Positions 24,984-37,426 of a stretch of DNA of 64,000 nucleotides are shown piece by piece. The position numbers were made by a program, and so were the translations under genes. Origin of the DNA: Azadirachta indica (lineage: Eukaryota; Streptophyta; Magnoliopsida; Sapindales; Meliaceae); the NCBI GenBank assembly GCA_022749755.1, contig CM040443.1:17699244-17763243 (forward strand). Direction: 5' to 3'. The notes below the pieces were generated by a model. That model was not told where the DNA came from. It saw nothing but the letters and a program-made list of their open reading frames with translations, and made no database searches. How positions within the stretch are numbered: position 1 is the stretch's first letter; every line of letters begins with the position of its first letter.

Positions 24984-26877
24984 GTATGGTACCGAATTTG
25001 AAGTTTGATCAGTTATGTGGGAGATTTATTCCTTCCAATGTTGTTTGATGACATATGTTCTTCAAGTAGTGCAAAAGGTGCACGAAACCTATCTTCTACT
25101 GTACAAGGTCAAAGTTTTAACATATCTTGTTTGATAGTGAGTATAAGAATTGACTTTATGGGCTGAAGAACATATGAAATTCTGCTATCCTGTTAAGCCT
25201 TTTTTTTGGTACTCCTAAGGTTAGTGTTACTTGCAGTGCCCATTTTAAAGTACACAAAATCTGCAGAAGATGTGATATTTGTGTTCCAAAGCTCATTTTT
25301 TTGACTGTTGAGGATGAATATAGTTGTATCTTAATGTAAGGATTTTCAACTGATAATTAGAGACTGCGTCCAGGAGTCTTTACATAAGTGGACAAGACAT
25401 ATATCATATGAAACATACTGTATGTTGTCTCAAAGCTTTTCATTTCTTTTTTGGAACTTATAACTGAGAAGGGATTATATGCTTTTGAAAACTCCTTAAT
25501 CCAATGACTTAACAAATATATAATTGGAATTTGATTAAATTTTTAATTTGTCTTTCCTAAATAAAATGAGTTGTTTTAGGGATTTTTCTTTTTCTTTTTC
25601 TGACTCTTTTTTGAGAGAGGTATTGTTGATTCAGAGATATAAATGTATAAAATAGTTTCTGGTTTCCTTCATAGTAAGAAAGGTTTTAGTTTGTGGGCTT
25701 CTGATTCAATTTTGTAATAATTTCTCTCACTTTCTTCACTAAAATTTTATTTGTTTCCTATTAATAAAAGCAGAGAGTTCTATTGGTTTCATAATTTTTC
25801 TTTAGCCACACTAGAGATTAATAACAATTTGAATCTAGCGGGTTTTGATATTTTCCATTTAGCTGAACCTGTTCAGTAGGTGACATGTCAAATGTCGTCC
25901 CGCTGACTTATGCCCCTTTAATGTACATGTATTGAGGTTTTTTCACAGTTTTGTGCAAACACCGGTTCGGTCTTGATTATTAACAAATAATTTCTGTTTC
26001 CTGTAAAAACATATGACCTGTTTACAGTAATGTCACCATGAGCAATGAATTTCAAATGTGCAATAGGGCTGGCAATTTGTGAATACAAAATGAAGTTTCC
26101 ATGTTGGGTTGGCTTTAATTGTGTTTGTGCCAAACCACTTAACTGCTAAGTATAATTTGATGTATTGAAACATGTATCTTGCAGAAGAGCGTTGTATGCA
26201 AGATACTTTAGCTCTGCAAATTATCCTCTTACTAGTGCTTTTTATAATTTTTTCAAAGATATGCAAAATTGCAGATGTGGCCCTTGCTGTGTATTTAAAT
26301 CAAAAAGTTGATGATTTTATCAACAACAAAGAAAAGAAGATATTGTTGATTTAATTGTAACACAACTTATTATTGCTTTTCATAATATTTCTGAGATGTG
26401 CAACGATGGCATATGTGTTCTTGTGATGTATTTAAAGTTGCATTAATCAAAAAGATGATTTGATCAAACAAAAATAAAAAAGAATATTGATGATTTGATA
26501 GTAACTGAAGTAAAGAATGAGATTATTACTGAATGGAGTTTCTTTTGGAACATGAAACAGACTATATTAATATGATATAATTTTATTTTTTAAGGATGGA
26601 TTACAATATTGCTAAAAGCTGAGATTTAAGTTACTGGTTGCTCTTTTTTAATTTAATTGAGCTCATACCTTTACTGTTTTTATTCTTAATTTTTCTAATC
26701 TTAATGCATCAAATTTTTGTGCACTTTTGTATTATCCCAGTCCACAACTTCTTTTCTCTGCTTACGAGTTACATTCAGTGGCTAGTTTAATGTGGTGCAT
26801 GATGTCTGTTGAAACACTTGGCATCCTGTTTTCTCTAATCTATAAGATTATATTTTGTGTGGAGAAGTTCGGTAAAA
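24984..26877 (+). other. PRP40C intron running into the gap
   Basis: After the donor GTATGG at 24984 no exon continuing WW2 could be found. The sequence is T-rich with branch-point-like and pyrimidine-rich stretches and looks intronic up to the Ns. Confidence 0.55.
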
Positions 26878-26977
26878 NNNNNNNNNNNNNNNNNNNNNNN
26901 NNNNNNNNNNNNNNNNNNNNNNNNNNNNNNNNNNNNNNNNNNNNNNNNNNNNNNNNNNNNNNNNNNNNNNNNNNNNN
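26878..26977. other. Assembly gap (100 N)
   Basis: Exactly 100 unknown bases, a conventional placeholder for a gap of unknown size. Sequence on the left is PRP40C intron and on the right is Copia retrotransposon, so the true distance and even linkage across it are uncertain. Confidence 1.
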
Positions 26978-28665
26978 CATCATAGTGCCTTAACATAGTG
27001 GGAGGGTTGTGAGACTACCTAGTCGCTATCGAGAGGACGGAGAAGCATAAGTTTTTGTATCCGATACAAACCAAGATTATCCATTAACATACAAGCATGC
27101 AATGAAGGATTTTGATAAGGAAAAATGGCAAGAAGTCATAAACCAAGAAATGGAGTCTATGTACTTCAATTCAGTTTGGGAACTTGTAGATCCACCTGAA
27201 GATGTTAGGCCCATTGGGTGTAAATGGATTTTCAAGAGAAAAAGAGGTGTGGATGGAAAAGTAAAGACTTTTAAAGCAATGCTAGTGGCAAAGGGTTATA
27301 CCCAAAATGAGGGAGTCAACTATGAGGAGACTTTTTCGCCAGTGGCAATGCTTAAATCCATCCATATTCTCTTTCCATTGCTGCATGTCTCGATTATAAG
27401 ATATGGCAAATGGATGTCAAGACAACTTTTTTGAATGGCTATCTTGATGAAAGCATCTATATGGTGCAACCAGAAGGGTTTGTGATGAAAGGCCAAGAGG
27501 AAAAAATCTGCAGGCTACTTAAGTCTATTTATGGACTCAAGCAAGCTTCAAGATCTTGGAACTTGAGATTTGATAAGCTGATCAAATCTTATGGTTTCGA
27601 GGAAAACATTGATGAGCCTTGTGTATTCAAGTACATCAAAGAAGAGAATGTGGTATTCTTAATACTTTATGTTAGATAATTGATTGGCTAGCCATTTCCC
27701 AATGAGTGATACATTATCTAACATAAAGAAATGGCTAGCCAATCAATTCCAAATGAGAGATTTGGAAGAAGCAAGTTACGTCCTTGGGATCTAGATTATT
27801 CGGGATCACAAGAACAAACTCTTGGCACTTTCTCAAGCATCGTACATCGATAAGATGCTTATATGATTTTCGATTCAAAACTCTAAAAGGGGTTATTTAC
27901 CAACTTGACATGGAGTTGTCCTTTTCAAGGAGTAATGTCCTAAAACACCTCAGGAGGAAGAGGACATAAGAAAGGTACCTTATGCATTAGTAATAGGCAG
28001 CCTCATGTATGCCATGTTGTATACAAAGCCTGATATTTGTTATGCAGTAGGAATAGTTAGTCGTTTCCAATTTAACCTGATATTGGGTCATTGGATTGCA
28101 GTAAAGCATATTATCGAGTATATTACGAGAACGAGAAACTATATGCTTGTATATTCAAGTGGAGACCTGAACCCTATTGGTTACACTAACTTTGATTTTC
28201 AATCAGATAAAGACACTCGAAAGTAGACGTCTGGGTTAATGTTCACTCTTGGTGGTGGAGTTATAGTCTGGAGAAGTGTAAAACAATCCAGCATTGCTAA
28301 TTCAACTATGGAGGCTGAATATATAACAGCTTATAAAGCAGCTAAGGAAGCAGTATGGCTCAAGAAGTTCCTTACTGATATGAAAATATTTTCAGATATG
28401 GATAAACCATTGACCATATATTGTGACAACAAAGGGGCAGTAGTGAATTCGAAAGAACTGAGAAACCATAAGAGAGGGAAGCACATAGAGAGGAAATATC
28501 ATCTTATCAAAGAGATCGTGCATTGAGGTGACATGACAGTGATGAAGATAGCATCAGAACACAACCTTGTAGACCCATTTACCAAGACGTTATCAGCTAA
28601 AACGGTCACTTAGAAGGCATAGGATTAAGAGACATGTCTTATTTGCTTTAGGGCAAGTGGGAGAT
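26978..28665 (+). pseudogene. Ty1/copia RT and RNase H coding relic
   Basis: Copia pol 3' half. RT start at 27102 (KDFDKEKWQEVINQEMESM), then PIGCKWIFKRKRGVDGKVK and VAKGYTQNEGVNYEETFSPV. After a frameshift near 27400: KIWQMDVKTTFLNGYLDESI and LLKSIYGLKQASRSWNLRFD. The catalytic YVDD is destroyed: the frame reads LILYVR then stop at 27676-27678. RNase H is readable at 28005-28530 (MYAMLYTKPDICYAVGIVSR, STMEAEYITAYKAAKEAVWL, YCDNKGAV, ending HIERKYHLIKEIVH). A polypurine tract GCAAGTGGGAGA sits just before 28666. Gag, protease, integrase and the 5' LTR would be in the gap. Several stops show it is dead. Confidence 0.9.
27665..27746. repeat. Inverted micro-duplication at the Copia RT active site
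   Basis: CTTTATGTTAGATAA (27665-27679) is the perfect reverse complement of 27714-27728, and TTGATTGGCTAGCCATTTC (27680-27698) is the perfect reverse complement of 27728-27746. The two inverted segments lie directly next to each other, in the order opposite to a simple hairpin, and replace the codons where YVDD should be. Confidence 0.85.
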
Positions 28666-30431
28666 TATTAGGGATAGTGCCTTAAAAGCATGTAACTTGT
28701 ATATTATTATAATAAATAAAATTAACATTTCTTTATACTTAATTATGTTTATATTTAATATCAGAAAAATCCTAATTTATTTATGTAACCATAATCTTAG
28801 TATATATAAGTGTTATATATACAAGAAGATTAAGATTATGAATAATAAACTGAAATAATCCGTAATAAATTAATTAAAGTTGGGTTCTTTAATTAAATAT
28901 TACTAATACGATCCACTAACATTAAAAATGTGATAATTTTATCTGGACTATCAATGTAGTGACATTATAATGGAAACACTTTATATAATATAATTATATA
29001 GGACTAGATCAGACATAGTTTAAATTCTTATATAAATTTCGTTACTAACTGAGAATTCAAATAATGTCAATAGATGATCATATGTTGATCAATTTTAATC
29101 CTGAGTAGTCATAAACTCATGTTTATATTATTGAATCTTTTGAGTTATTTGTTAAGGTTTGTTCTAACATAAACTCAACACTCGTATCTTAGAGATTTAA
29201 TAAGATAAATAGCTGGGAGTGTAACTTACAAATATAAAATCCATTCCTTCCTATTGGAAGTCAAAAAGATGATTCCCTTAACTGTTAATCTTGGAATTGA
29301 ACAATTTGAGTGCTTAATTTATAATTAATTTATAAATTAACTGTTCAATAGAGAATTAATGGAATTTAAGGATAAAGATGTAATTAAAGGGGTAAAACGG
29401 AAAATTGACCGAACTCTAATTATGGACCGTTTATGAAGAGTTGAACTGTATGTAGTGATTATATCAATGGACTGCTCAAAGTTTTCTGAGTAAATTATAT
29501 CTATAATTTTAAGAGTTCAATTCAAGATTTTTAGTGGAATTATACTGGAATTAATAAGTTAGATTAATTGATTAAAGAGTTTAATTAATTATCTAAATTT
29601 ATTGAAGCTTGAAATTGTAGGTTCATAGGTCCTCAATACCATCTCTTAGATTAGTGCAGTCAATAATATAATGGACAAAACTATTACACTAAATTTTTAT
29701 ATGTCCAGAAAATAGTTTCTAGAATACGTGTTTTAATTAGGATTTAATTAATTAATTAGTAAGATATTTTAAGATAAATATCTTTTATTAATATCCAAAT
29801 AATTTAATTTGAGAAATTAAATAGATAAATTCTCATAGAGATATTTATTCTCTTTATTGTTTCTTTTAAATATTAATTTTGAATTAATTAGAATTTCACT
29901 TCTACTAGAAGTTATTTTACAAAATTTAATTAATTAATAAATGTTATTAATTAATTAATTTGATTTTAATTGAAATTTTTTAATTAAAATACTATTTCTA
30001 TTAGGATTGTCTTACATATTTAATTAATTAATAAGTGTTAATTAATTAAATTAAATTAATTCTATTATAATTAAAATCGTTTTAATTAAAATAGAAGTGA
30101 TATAAAAAGAAATAAAAAAGGATGAAAATCCAGTAGCAATTAAAAAAAAAAAGAGTTTTCTTTTTTAATGTGTATTACAGAGAAAAAATTATTTTCTCCA
30201 AAATGACCATTGTATTAAAATAAAAGTTCACTGTTCTCTTTACGGTAATTATTGGAGAATTGGTTTGGAAACTATTGGTGTAGGAAAACTTGCAGCAAAA
30301 ATATTTTAAAAGTATCAAAAGGTATCTTTTCTATTCCTTCATTTTATTTTTATTAAAATTGTATACTCATATAAATTTTTTAACTCTTTTGACTTAATTT
30401 TTCACTATTTATTTGATAAAATTTTTCAACA
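28666..30431 (+). repeat. Copia 3' LTR (probable)
   Basis: It begins TATTAGGGATAGTGCCTTAA directly after the polypurine tract; the expected TG start is mutated to TA. It probably ends ...TTTTTCAACA at 30431, giving about 1.77 kb. The content is AT-rich with TTAATTAATT runs. The left border is supported by the tract; the right border rests only on the CA end and the change of sequence character. No second LTR is available for comparison. Confidence 0.6.
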
Positions 30432-31970
30432 GTATAATTGTAGTGGAGTACTATTAGGGTATATTATCCTAAGTTAATAAAAGTTATCCTTCTAAAATAA
30501 ATATTGATCTAGGAATAAGCTTATATATAATTTAAACTTAATTAAAAGAGATGTAAAAAAACGTATGTTTGTAATAAAATATTTATTTTAATTAATTCTA
30601 AATTAATTAAAATAAAGTTTTGGATTAAAAATAGCCTTGAAGACTTTTAGATTTCATGCTTGTTATACATTAATTAATCTAATGATATAATGATCCTTTT
30701 GGGTCGAAGATCCCTTAAGTGGGTTTGACCAAAGATATTATTTTTATTTGAATAAGATTTAAGTTTAATCTTATCTTCCACACCATTAAGTTATAACTTG
30801 TGTCTTAAAAAATAATTTATATCTACTTATACTTTTATTCATTATTTAAATGAAGTCACGTAATTTGGTGGTTTTTATCAAAATCAATTTTCAAGTAGCA
30901 ACATATATATGACAGGATAGCAATTCCTTTATTTTACATACAATTTTAATATCAATAATAAACCGTTAGATATAAACACATGCAACGGTTGAAATTGCAT
31001 CTGATATATATATTAATGTATAATTAATATATTCATAATTAATGTATATATCATATATAATCTTAATTATTAAATGTACTTATATTTAACTAACGGTGTA
31101 TAATTGATATAAAATTTTTTTATAAAATAAATAAACTTCTGATTCTATCCCATATATATATACATATATATCCAATCTTTTATCCATAAACATATATTAG
31201 AAATCCACTCACAAGTTGATATGCTACTAGTAACAGTTAGTGGATATGACTAAAAGCGGCATGAAGTGAAAGTGAATTGGTGAGGCACTTGATTCCCATT
31301 AAGCAATTGTTCCAAATTCCCACGTGGAGAAAGAAAATGAGAGAAAAAAAATATTCTCAATTTTCCATTAGTCATTAACTTCCTTCCAGGAACAAAGCAG
31401 TGATAAAATTAAGAAGTAATTAAATCCCGTCCCCACCTTAGGCTGGGATATATTGAATTTTTATTTTCATTAAATAAAAATGTATTTTTCCAATGGGAAA
31501 TATATTATATAAAAATCAAAATTCAATAAAAAGACAAAGTATTTGTTATTAATGAAAAGGGCATATTGAACGACTGCTCCCTATTTTAAAAATTTCCACT
31601 CCCAAGCCTTTAAAAGTTAAAATATATAATGTAAATTTTGAAATTGATTTTTTGAGTTTCCGAGTTTATTTCTAATTTAAAATAACGCAAAGGATGAGTA
31701 TAACTTATTAATATTGATACATCTGAAGAAACCTCACTTAAATACATTTTATTTCAGTTTACATTAATGTATTTTAATTAAGATAATGATTTTTAAAAGA
31801 TATTATTATTATTAATTTTATATTATAGCTAAAAAGGTGAGGATTGGATTTGTTTTAGGTGAAAAGATGGATTGGATTAAATTATTAATATTAAGTAAAG
31901 CCGCCTCATATATACTACATTAATTGATGTGCTTGAGCATCTGATTCTGATATTCTCTCTCTCCTAGTAA

Positions 31971-32036
31971 TAAATTAATAATAATAATAATAAATAATAG
32001 TAAATAATAATTAATTAAAATAATTAATAATAAAAA
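31971..32036. repeat. (AAT)n-type microsatellite
   Basis: Imperfect run of ATA/AAT triplets with TAAT interruptions. Confidence 0.85.
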
Positions 32037-32164
32037 AATCTGCCGCATGCACGTATGTAGACGCAGGTAGGAAAGAGAGTCAGTGTTGTTGATATGGCGT
32101 CCGTGTCTTTCTTTGTTTCTTTGGACGGCATCTCATTCACAATTCATAATAATATATTATCATT

Positions 32165-32218
32165 AATAAAATAAATAAATATTATTAATAAATAAATAAA
32201 TAAATAAATAAATAAATA
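32165..32218. repeat. (AAAT)n microsatellite
   Basis: Run of AAAT tetranucleotides, perfect over its last ~30 bases. Confidence 0.9.
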
Positions 32219-33805
32219 TTTGATATTGTTTGTTCGATTTCAAAAAGTCTAATTAACATTATTTTAGAGTCTTCTATTCTGGGCGGCAGTTCATGTGCCT
32301 TTGAATTCTGCTGTATATCGTAATGGGACACGCGGGCCCATTCTACCCCACCCCCCCGACTGCATCTTTCCCTTGATCACATTTTCTTTTCTTCTATTTT
32401 TTGTTTTATAATATATTCATATATATATATATATTAAAAAAATGAATGATACTTAGAATTTTATTTTATTTTTTTAATTACTGATAAATAATTAAATTTT
32501 AATACATTTAATTATTAAAATTATATCCCACGTATAAATATTAGTTATGATGTATTAATAATACATTAATTATATTTGTTAAATTCAATCTCTGTTGATT
32601 TAATAGTTTATAGATCTTTAGATTAAAATTTTCTAAAACTATTCAAAAATTCTAATAATTTATAAATAGTATAAAATTATCAATAAAACTATCAAAAAAA
32701 TTTACGTTTAAACATAGCAATTTTTCTCTAGTCTTATTAAAAAATTTATCTACATTTAAGCGATTTCTACTACTACTTTTAAAAAATTGAACCCACATGC
32801 CTCCGTCCCTACTTCTCTCTTATTTTTTTTTCAATTTTATATTTATAATTTTTTCAGTTTTATATTGAAATGAAAAAGGCTGGTTGAGCCATTTAAATTT
32901 TTAATAGAAGAATAATACAGCTTAGTTGGTTATACATTCACAATGCTATTAATGGTCAGGAATAACCATTTTCTATGAATGAATGAGGAATCTTTTTCTT
33001 CAACAACAGGAATCTTTCCATCTTTGTTTAATAATTATGATAACTTAAAAATTAAAATTGCTGAAGAAATTAAAAATATATATATATTTATTAAGATGTT
33101 ATTACTCGGATGTCTTTCCTCAATGGGTATCAAATTATTAAAATAGCAATCAAATTTCCACCACAAGTTGTTGTACTCTTTCTGTTCTGTTCATCAGTTA
33201 GGTTCTATTTTCTATTTCAGTTTCCTGGGAAAGTCAAAAGATTCTATTTCTTTTATTTTATTTTATTTTCTTTCCTTCCTCTCCAAATTCTTAACATTTG
33301 TAGCCCTAAAAAAAATTTAGAGAAGAGATACTAAGAGAAGTTGGTTTAGAATTAATTTATAGTTGAGTAAAGTAGCTCAACCTAACAGCATATTAGAATA
33401 AGGCTAAAGAAAAAAGAACACACACACATTTTTCAAATGAAACAAGTAGTATTTCTAAAAGGGAACATATATTGCCAAAATCAACAATAACATAATTTTC
33501 AAGTTGTCAAAAAGTAAAAGTAAAATGTGATTTGGATGCATCCTTTTATCATCTTCCCACTTGCTTTTCTATGCCTTTTGTGTGTGTGACAATATTTTAA
33601 GCAGACTTGGTCTCTCCTAGACCATTTTAGAGGGGAATGCTCCTCCTTTTGACAACTGTCATCATTTGGTTGCTTTTCCCTTGTTCTGTTCTTCTTGTGC
33701 TATCCTTGTTTATATCTCAAGACTATGTACTATATATATGTGTGTGTGAATAAGCATGGTTACAATCTGTACTTGTACTATTTTCCTCCTCCTTCATATC
33801 TACTA

Positions 33806-35032
33806 ATGATGATTGATTCCATCTCAAACCCTCCTCTACAACATCATTTTGGAGCGCTTTTGCATCACCCAGATGAGATTTCTACACTTAAATGTGGTAA
33901 TGGTATCATCATGGAAGAATGCCAACTTCCATTAATAGACCTTAGTGGCTTAAACAGTCGAGATCAAAAGGAAAAGAAGGCTTGTGCTGAAGCCATTTGC
34001 AGAGCTTCCTCTGAATGGGGATTCTTCCAAGTAGTCAATCATGGGATAAGCCCTGAGCTACTTAAAAATATGAGGAAAGAGCAAGAAATGTTGTTTAAAT
34101 TACCTTTTGAAATGAAAGCTACTTGTGGACTTCTGAATAATTCATACCGGTGGGGGACTCCAACAGCTGCTTGTCCAAAACAGTTCTCTTGGTCTGAAGC
34201 TTTCCACATACCTCTCACCAAAATTTCAGACCAGGCTTCCTATGGAGAGTTTACTTCTTTAAGGTACAAATAAAATTTTCAATGCATTTCAAGGTATACC
34301 TGCTGAAACAGATGCTAACTTTGGTGCACAATTCTTCATATATAGGGTAGTGATGACAGAATTTGCAGCAGCCATGTCAAAGCTAGCAAGATTACTTGCA
34401 AGGATTCTAGCACAAAATCTGAGCAACCATGATGGAAGGATTGATGAGATTTGCGATGAAAGTACTTGCTTTCTTCGGTTGAATCGCTACCCAGCATGCC
34501 CAGTATCTGCAAAAATTTTTGGATTAGTTCCTCACACTGACAGTGATTTTCTTACAATCCTTTATCAAGATGAAGTTGGCGGACTTCAACTCATGGAAGA
34601 TTCCAAATGGGTCGCTGTCAAACCTAATCCTGATGCCCTCATTGTCAACATTGGTGATTTGTTCCAGGTAATTCAAAATCAAGGCTAAATTCAAGCAACG
34701 AAGATGACATTCCAACTACCTGCAAATAGACAATCCTGTTTGCTAATACTTCTGCTATATGAAATGAATGCATGCAGGCATGGAGCAATGATGTCTACAA
34801 AAGTGTAGAGCACAAAGTGATGGCTAATGAGAAGAAGGATAGATATTCAGTAGCTTACTTCCTATGTCCGTCATATGACTCTTTAATTGGGAGTTGCAGA
34901 GAACCATCCACCTATAGAAAATTCACTTTTGGAGAGTATAGAAAACAAGTTCAAGAAGACGTTAAGAAAATGGGGCATAAAGTTGGCCTTCCAAGGTTTT
35001 TACAGAGACAAACAGTGGATTTTCAGCATTAA
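33806..35032 (+). CDS. GA2OX8: Gibberellin 2-beta-dioxygenase (C20-GA class, GA2ox8-like)
   Basis: 2-oxoglutarate/Fe(II) dioxygenase that inactivates gibberellins by 2-beta hydroxylation, in the cytosol. Exons: 33806-34263, 34346-34667 and 34778-35032; all junctions are GT-AG and in phase; 344 aa, normal for the family. The DIOX_N domain includes LPLIDLSGLN and WGFFQVVNHGISPELL (about residues 48-90). Iron ligands are in LVPHTDSDFLTILYQDEVGG (His and Asp) and SVEHKV (third His); the 2OG-binding Arg is in RYSVAYF. The C-terminus SCREPSTYRKFTFGEYRKQV and the overall wording place it with the C20-GA 2-oxidases (GA2ox7/8 group), not the C19 class. The start chosen is the first of two adjacent ATGs (MMIDSISN), because the upstream in-frame stretch is leader-like. 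No lesions. Exact paralogue number is uncertain. Confidence 0.93.
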
Positions 35033-37426
35033 GGAGTAGTCAAACACCATATTCTATGCATGCATGCATACATAAAACTTAATATTTTATATACATATAC
35101 ATATAAACAAAAGTTTTAAAAGCACACGGTTTGAATTTCATCAAGACTATGTTGCCTTGCATTGTAAACTCCAAATTCCACCGTTCCATACCATATTAAT
35201 TTATATCTGCTTATCATTTGTACCTTACACACAACAGAGCACTATAACAACCATGATAGATACCAACATACTATTTATATTGTATTTATGTGAAGCTATG
35301 TGAATGTTTTGTCTTGAAGACAAATAAATAATAAAGTAATACATCCTGCACTTGTCTTCTTCTCTCTTTCATCTTAATTCAGAATATAAACTAAATCAAA
35401 GATTTGATGCAAAAAAGAGCAGGTGAATAAATCAAAATTCATATGGAGAAATATTGACCACAGCATATAAAATTTTTGAAGGACCATGAGAAGAATTTGA
35501 CAAGTGACACAACGACTAGGTGAAAATCACCAAGAATAACATTGTTAGGAGCAATATTCTAGATGCAAAAATACAAACAACAAGAACATCATAAACTCCT
35601 AGGAGAGAAGATTGACCCACAAAATAAGAAGGCAAAATTTCTCAAACAAATGCATAGATATGGAAGATTCTTGGCAACAAAGTCAATATGAAGCTGGTAC
35701 CATAAACATTGATTACAAAGAAATTACTCCTGCAAGTGGACAATATTGTTACCATGTTGAGGCCAAAAGTCATTTACATACAAGCAACTATCACAGATTA
35801 ATTTCGCAATGAATGAGTCAATAAGAAGCAAGCTTGCAAGTTAAATCTCAGGCATGAAGGGGAAAATGAAAAGAAAGAAAGCAGACCAATTAAATGGCCA
35901 AAGATTATAGTGACAAACTAGACTAAACCGAGATGTGTGCCAAACTAATCATACAGTAAAAAAATAGAGATGTACAAGACATGCTTTGGAAAGAGAAACC
36001 CTCATCACTAGCAAAATTAATGGGCCTACCTTCGCTAGGGATCTCACATTTTGACTAACAAGAAGTTGGTGTAAAACCATGGCTGCAAATTATTATCCAT
36101 GGGGTGAAAGGATTTTACAAGACTTAAGCAAAAGTACTTCAAAATAACAGGCAACCAAAAACTGAGTTTCAATGAATTCAATTTTAAACTAATCGTTGTG
36201 ACAAGCATCTTACATTATTAAGTCATCAGATTTCAACTTCACATGGTTTCAATCTAATTCCATTTGTCACCTCCCCCTCCCTTTCCTTCTATTTCTTTGA
36301 TATGATTCCACATACCGTCACCTGAAAACACACTTTTCCAGCTTGAAGCATTTCTATAACATAAGCATGGATAAACATGAGGTGAAATGGTTCTCTTCAG
36401 AATACTTGGAATTAAAACACTATCCAAGAACAGAGATAATATCTTGACTATTTAACTCAAGACTTGTATGAAATCTAATTTCCAGAACAGCAAATATTCT
36501 CAATCTTTAGGGTCACCAATCAACAAACGAAAAAAAATGTCCTGCTCCAGTTAAAATGAATTTTAAAAATATTTGATATGGTGTTAGTGAATGCAGGAAA
36601 CCTTCCTTGAAGGTTCAAAGATATATGAAAAAAACTAGAGTATCTTGAAGGAGATAGTATGTGAAGGAGATGCCAGTATGTGAAGGATACAGCAGTCAGG
36701 TGGTATGGCTCTTAAACCTATTAGTTAAAGAGACAGAACTGCCAAGTTAACTCACACACCAGATGTTAGACCAGAACTCCCTAAAATATGAGCACTGGAG
36801 CACAGTTAATAAATTTCAAGTTTGGATATTTATGTTATCAAACATTAGCACTTTCTGATTTCAAGTACTTGTATGCATGGAATAATAATAAAAAATAATA
36901 AAAAATTCTTGAATTGATAAAGCACTTTTATTTCTACACAATTTTAGTATATATTCTTGAATTGATAAAGGAAAGAATAACATTTTATTTCTACACAATT
37001 TTACACATGCTCTGCATGCCAAAGCTCTGTAACACAGAACTGCAATTTCTCAATAACTTCGCACATTTTGACACACTAAAGAGGGCAAAATATGACATGA
37101 ATATTATACATCAAAGTCATTATGATGGACAAAGACTAAACTAGAAATTACAAGGAAAAGGTCAATGACCAAAAGTTGGATGGTTATTTATTTACAAAAT
37201 ATTTACAGAAATCTGTCTTCCATTTTTGTTCTATGCACGTGCCATCCCACAAAATAGTAATGCCTGCAGATAAATAGAGCTAGACCAAGATAATGAGTGG
37301 AAAATATGCATCATCATGCCAAAGGTATGATTAAGATGAAAAGTGAGCACTGATCGACCAAATTACCCTTGAGGTTCCTGCTCTGGCTTCCAAAATGTGT
37401 AGTTTTAATAAATGCAGAAGTGTTAC
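35033..37426. other. Intergenic between two convergent genes
   Basis: Contains the 3' UTR of the gibberellin oxidase (left) and of the minus-strand gene (right), whose transcripts converge here. No coding exon was recognised on either strand. A short direct duplication lies at 36906-37005. Confidence 0.5.
36906..37005 (+). repeat. ~50-bp direct duplication
   Basis: TTCTTGAATTGATAAAG followed by TTTTATTTCTACACAATTTTA occurs twice, about 48 bases apart, the second copy with a small insertion (GAAAGAATAACA). Confidence 0.75.

Larger units (their letters stand above)
30432..33805. other. Intergenic region and GA2ox upstream sequence
   Basis: No gene is seen. No PRP40C FF-domain exon was found here. 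It includes microsatellites at 31971-32036 and 32165-32218 and a C-rich patch at 32332-32360 (GGGCCCATTCTACCCCACCC). The last ~500 bases should contain the gibberellin 2-oxidase promoter; a TATA-like CTATATATATG lies at about 33730, 75 bases before the ATG. Confidence 0.55.

Noticed and set aside
28666..30431. FF-domain exons of PRP40C after the gap
   Set aside because: Looked for and not found; the region is AT-rich LTR-like sequence.
33695..33805. In-frame extension upstream of the GA2ox start
   Set aside because: Contains Tyr/Cys-rich low-quality sequence and a TATA-like stretch; family members start near MIDS.
35612..35812. 66-codon plus-strand frame downstream of GA2ox
   Set aside because: No recognisable motif, isolated and short; more likely a chance frame in 3' flanking DNA.
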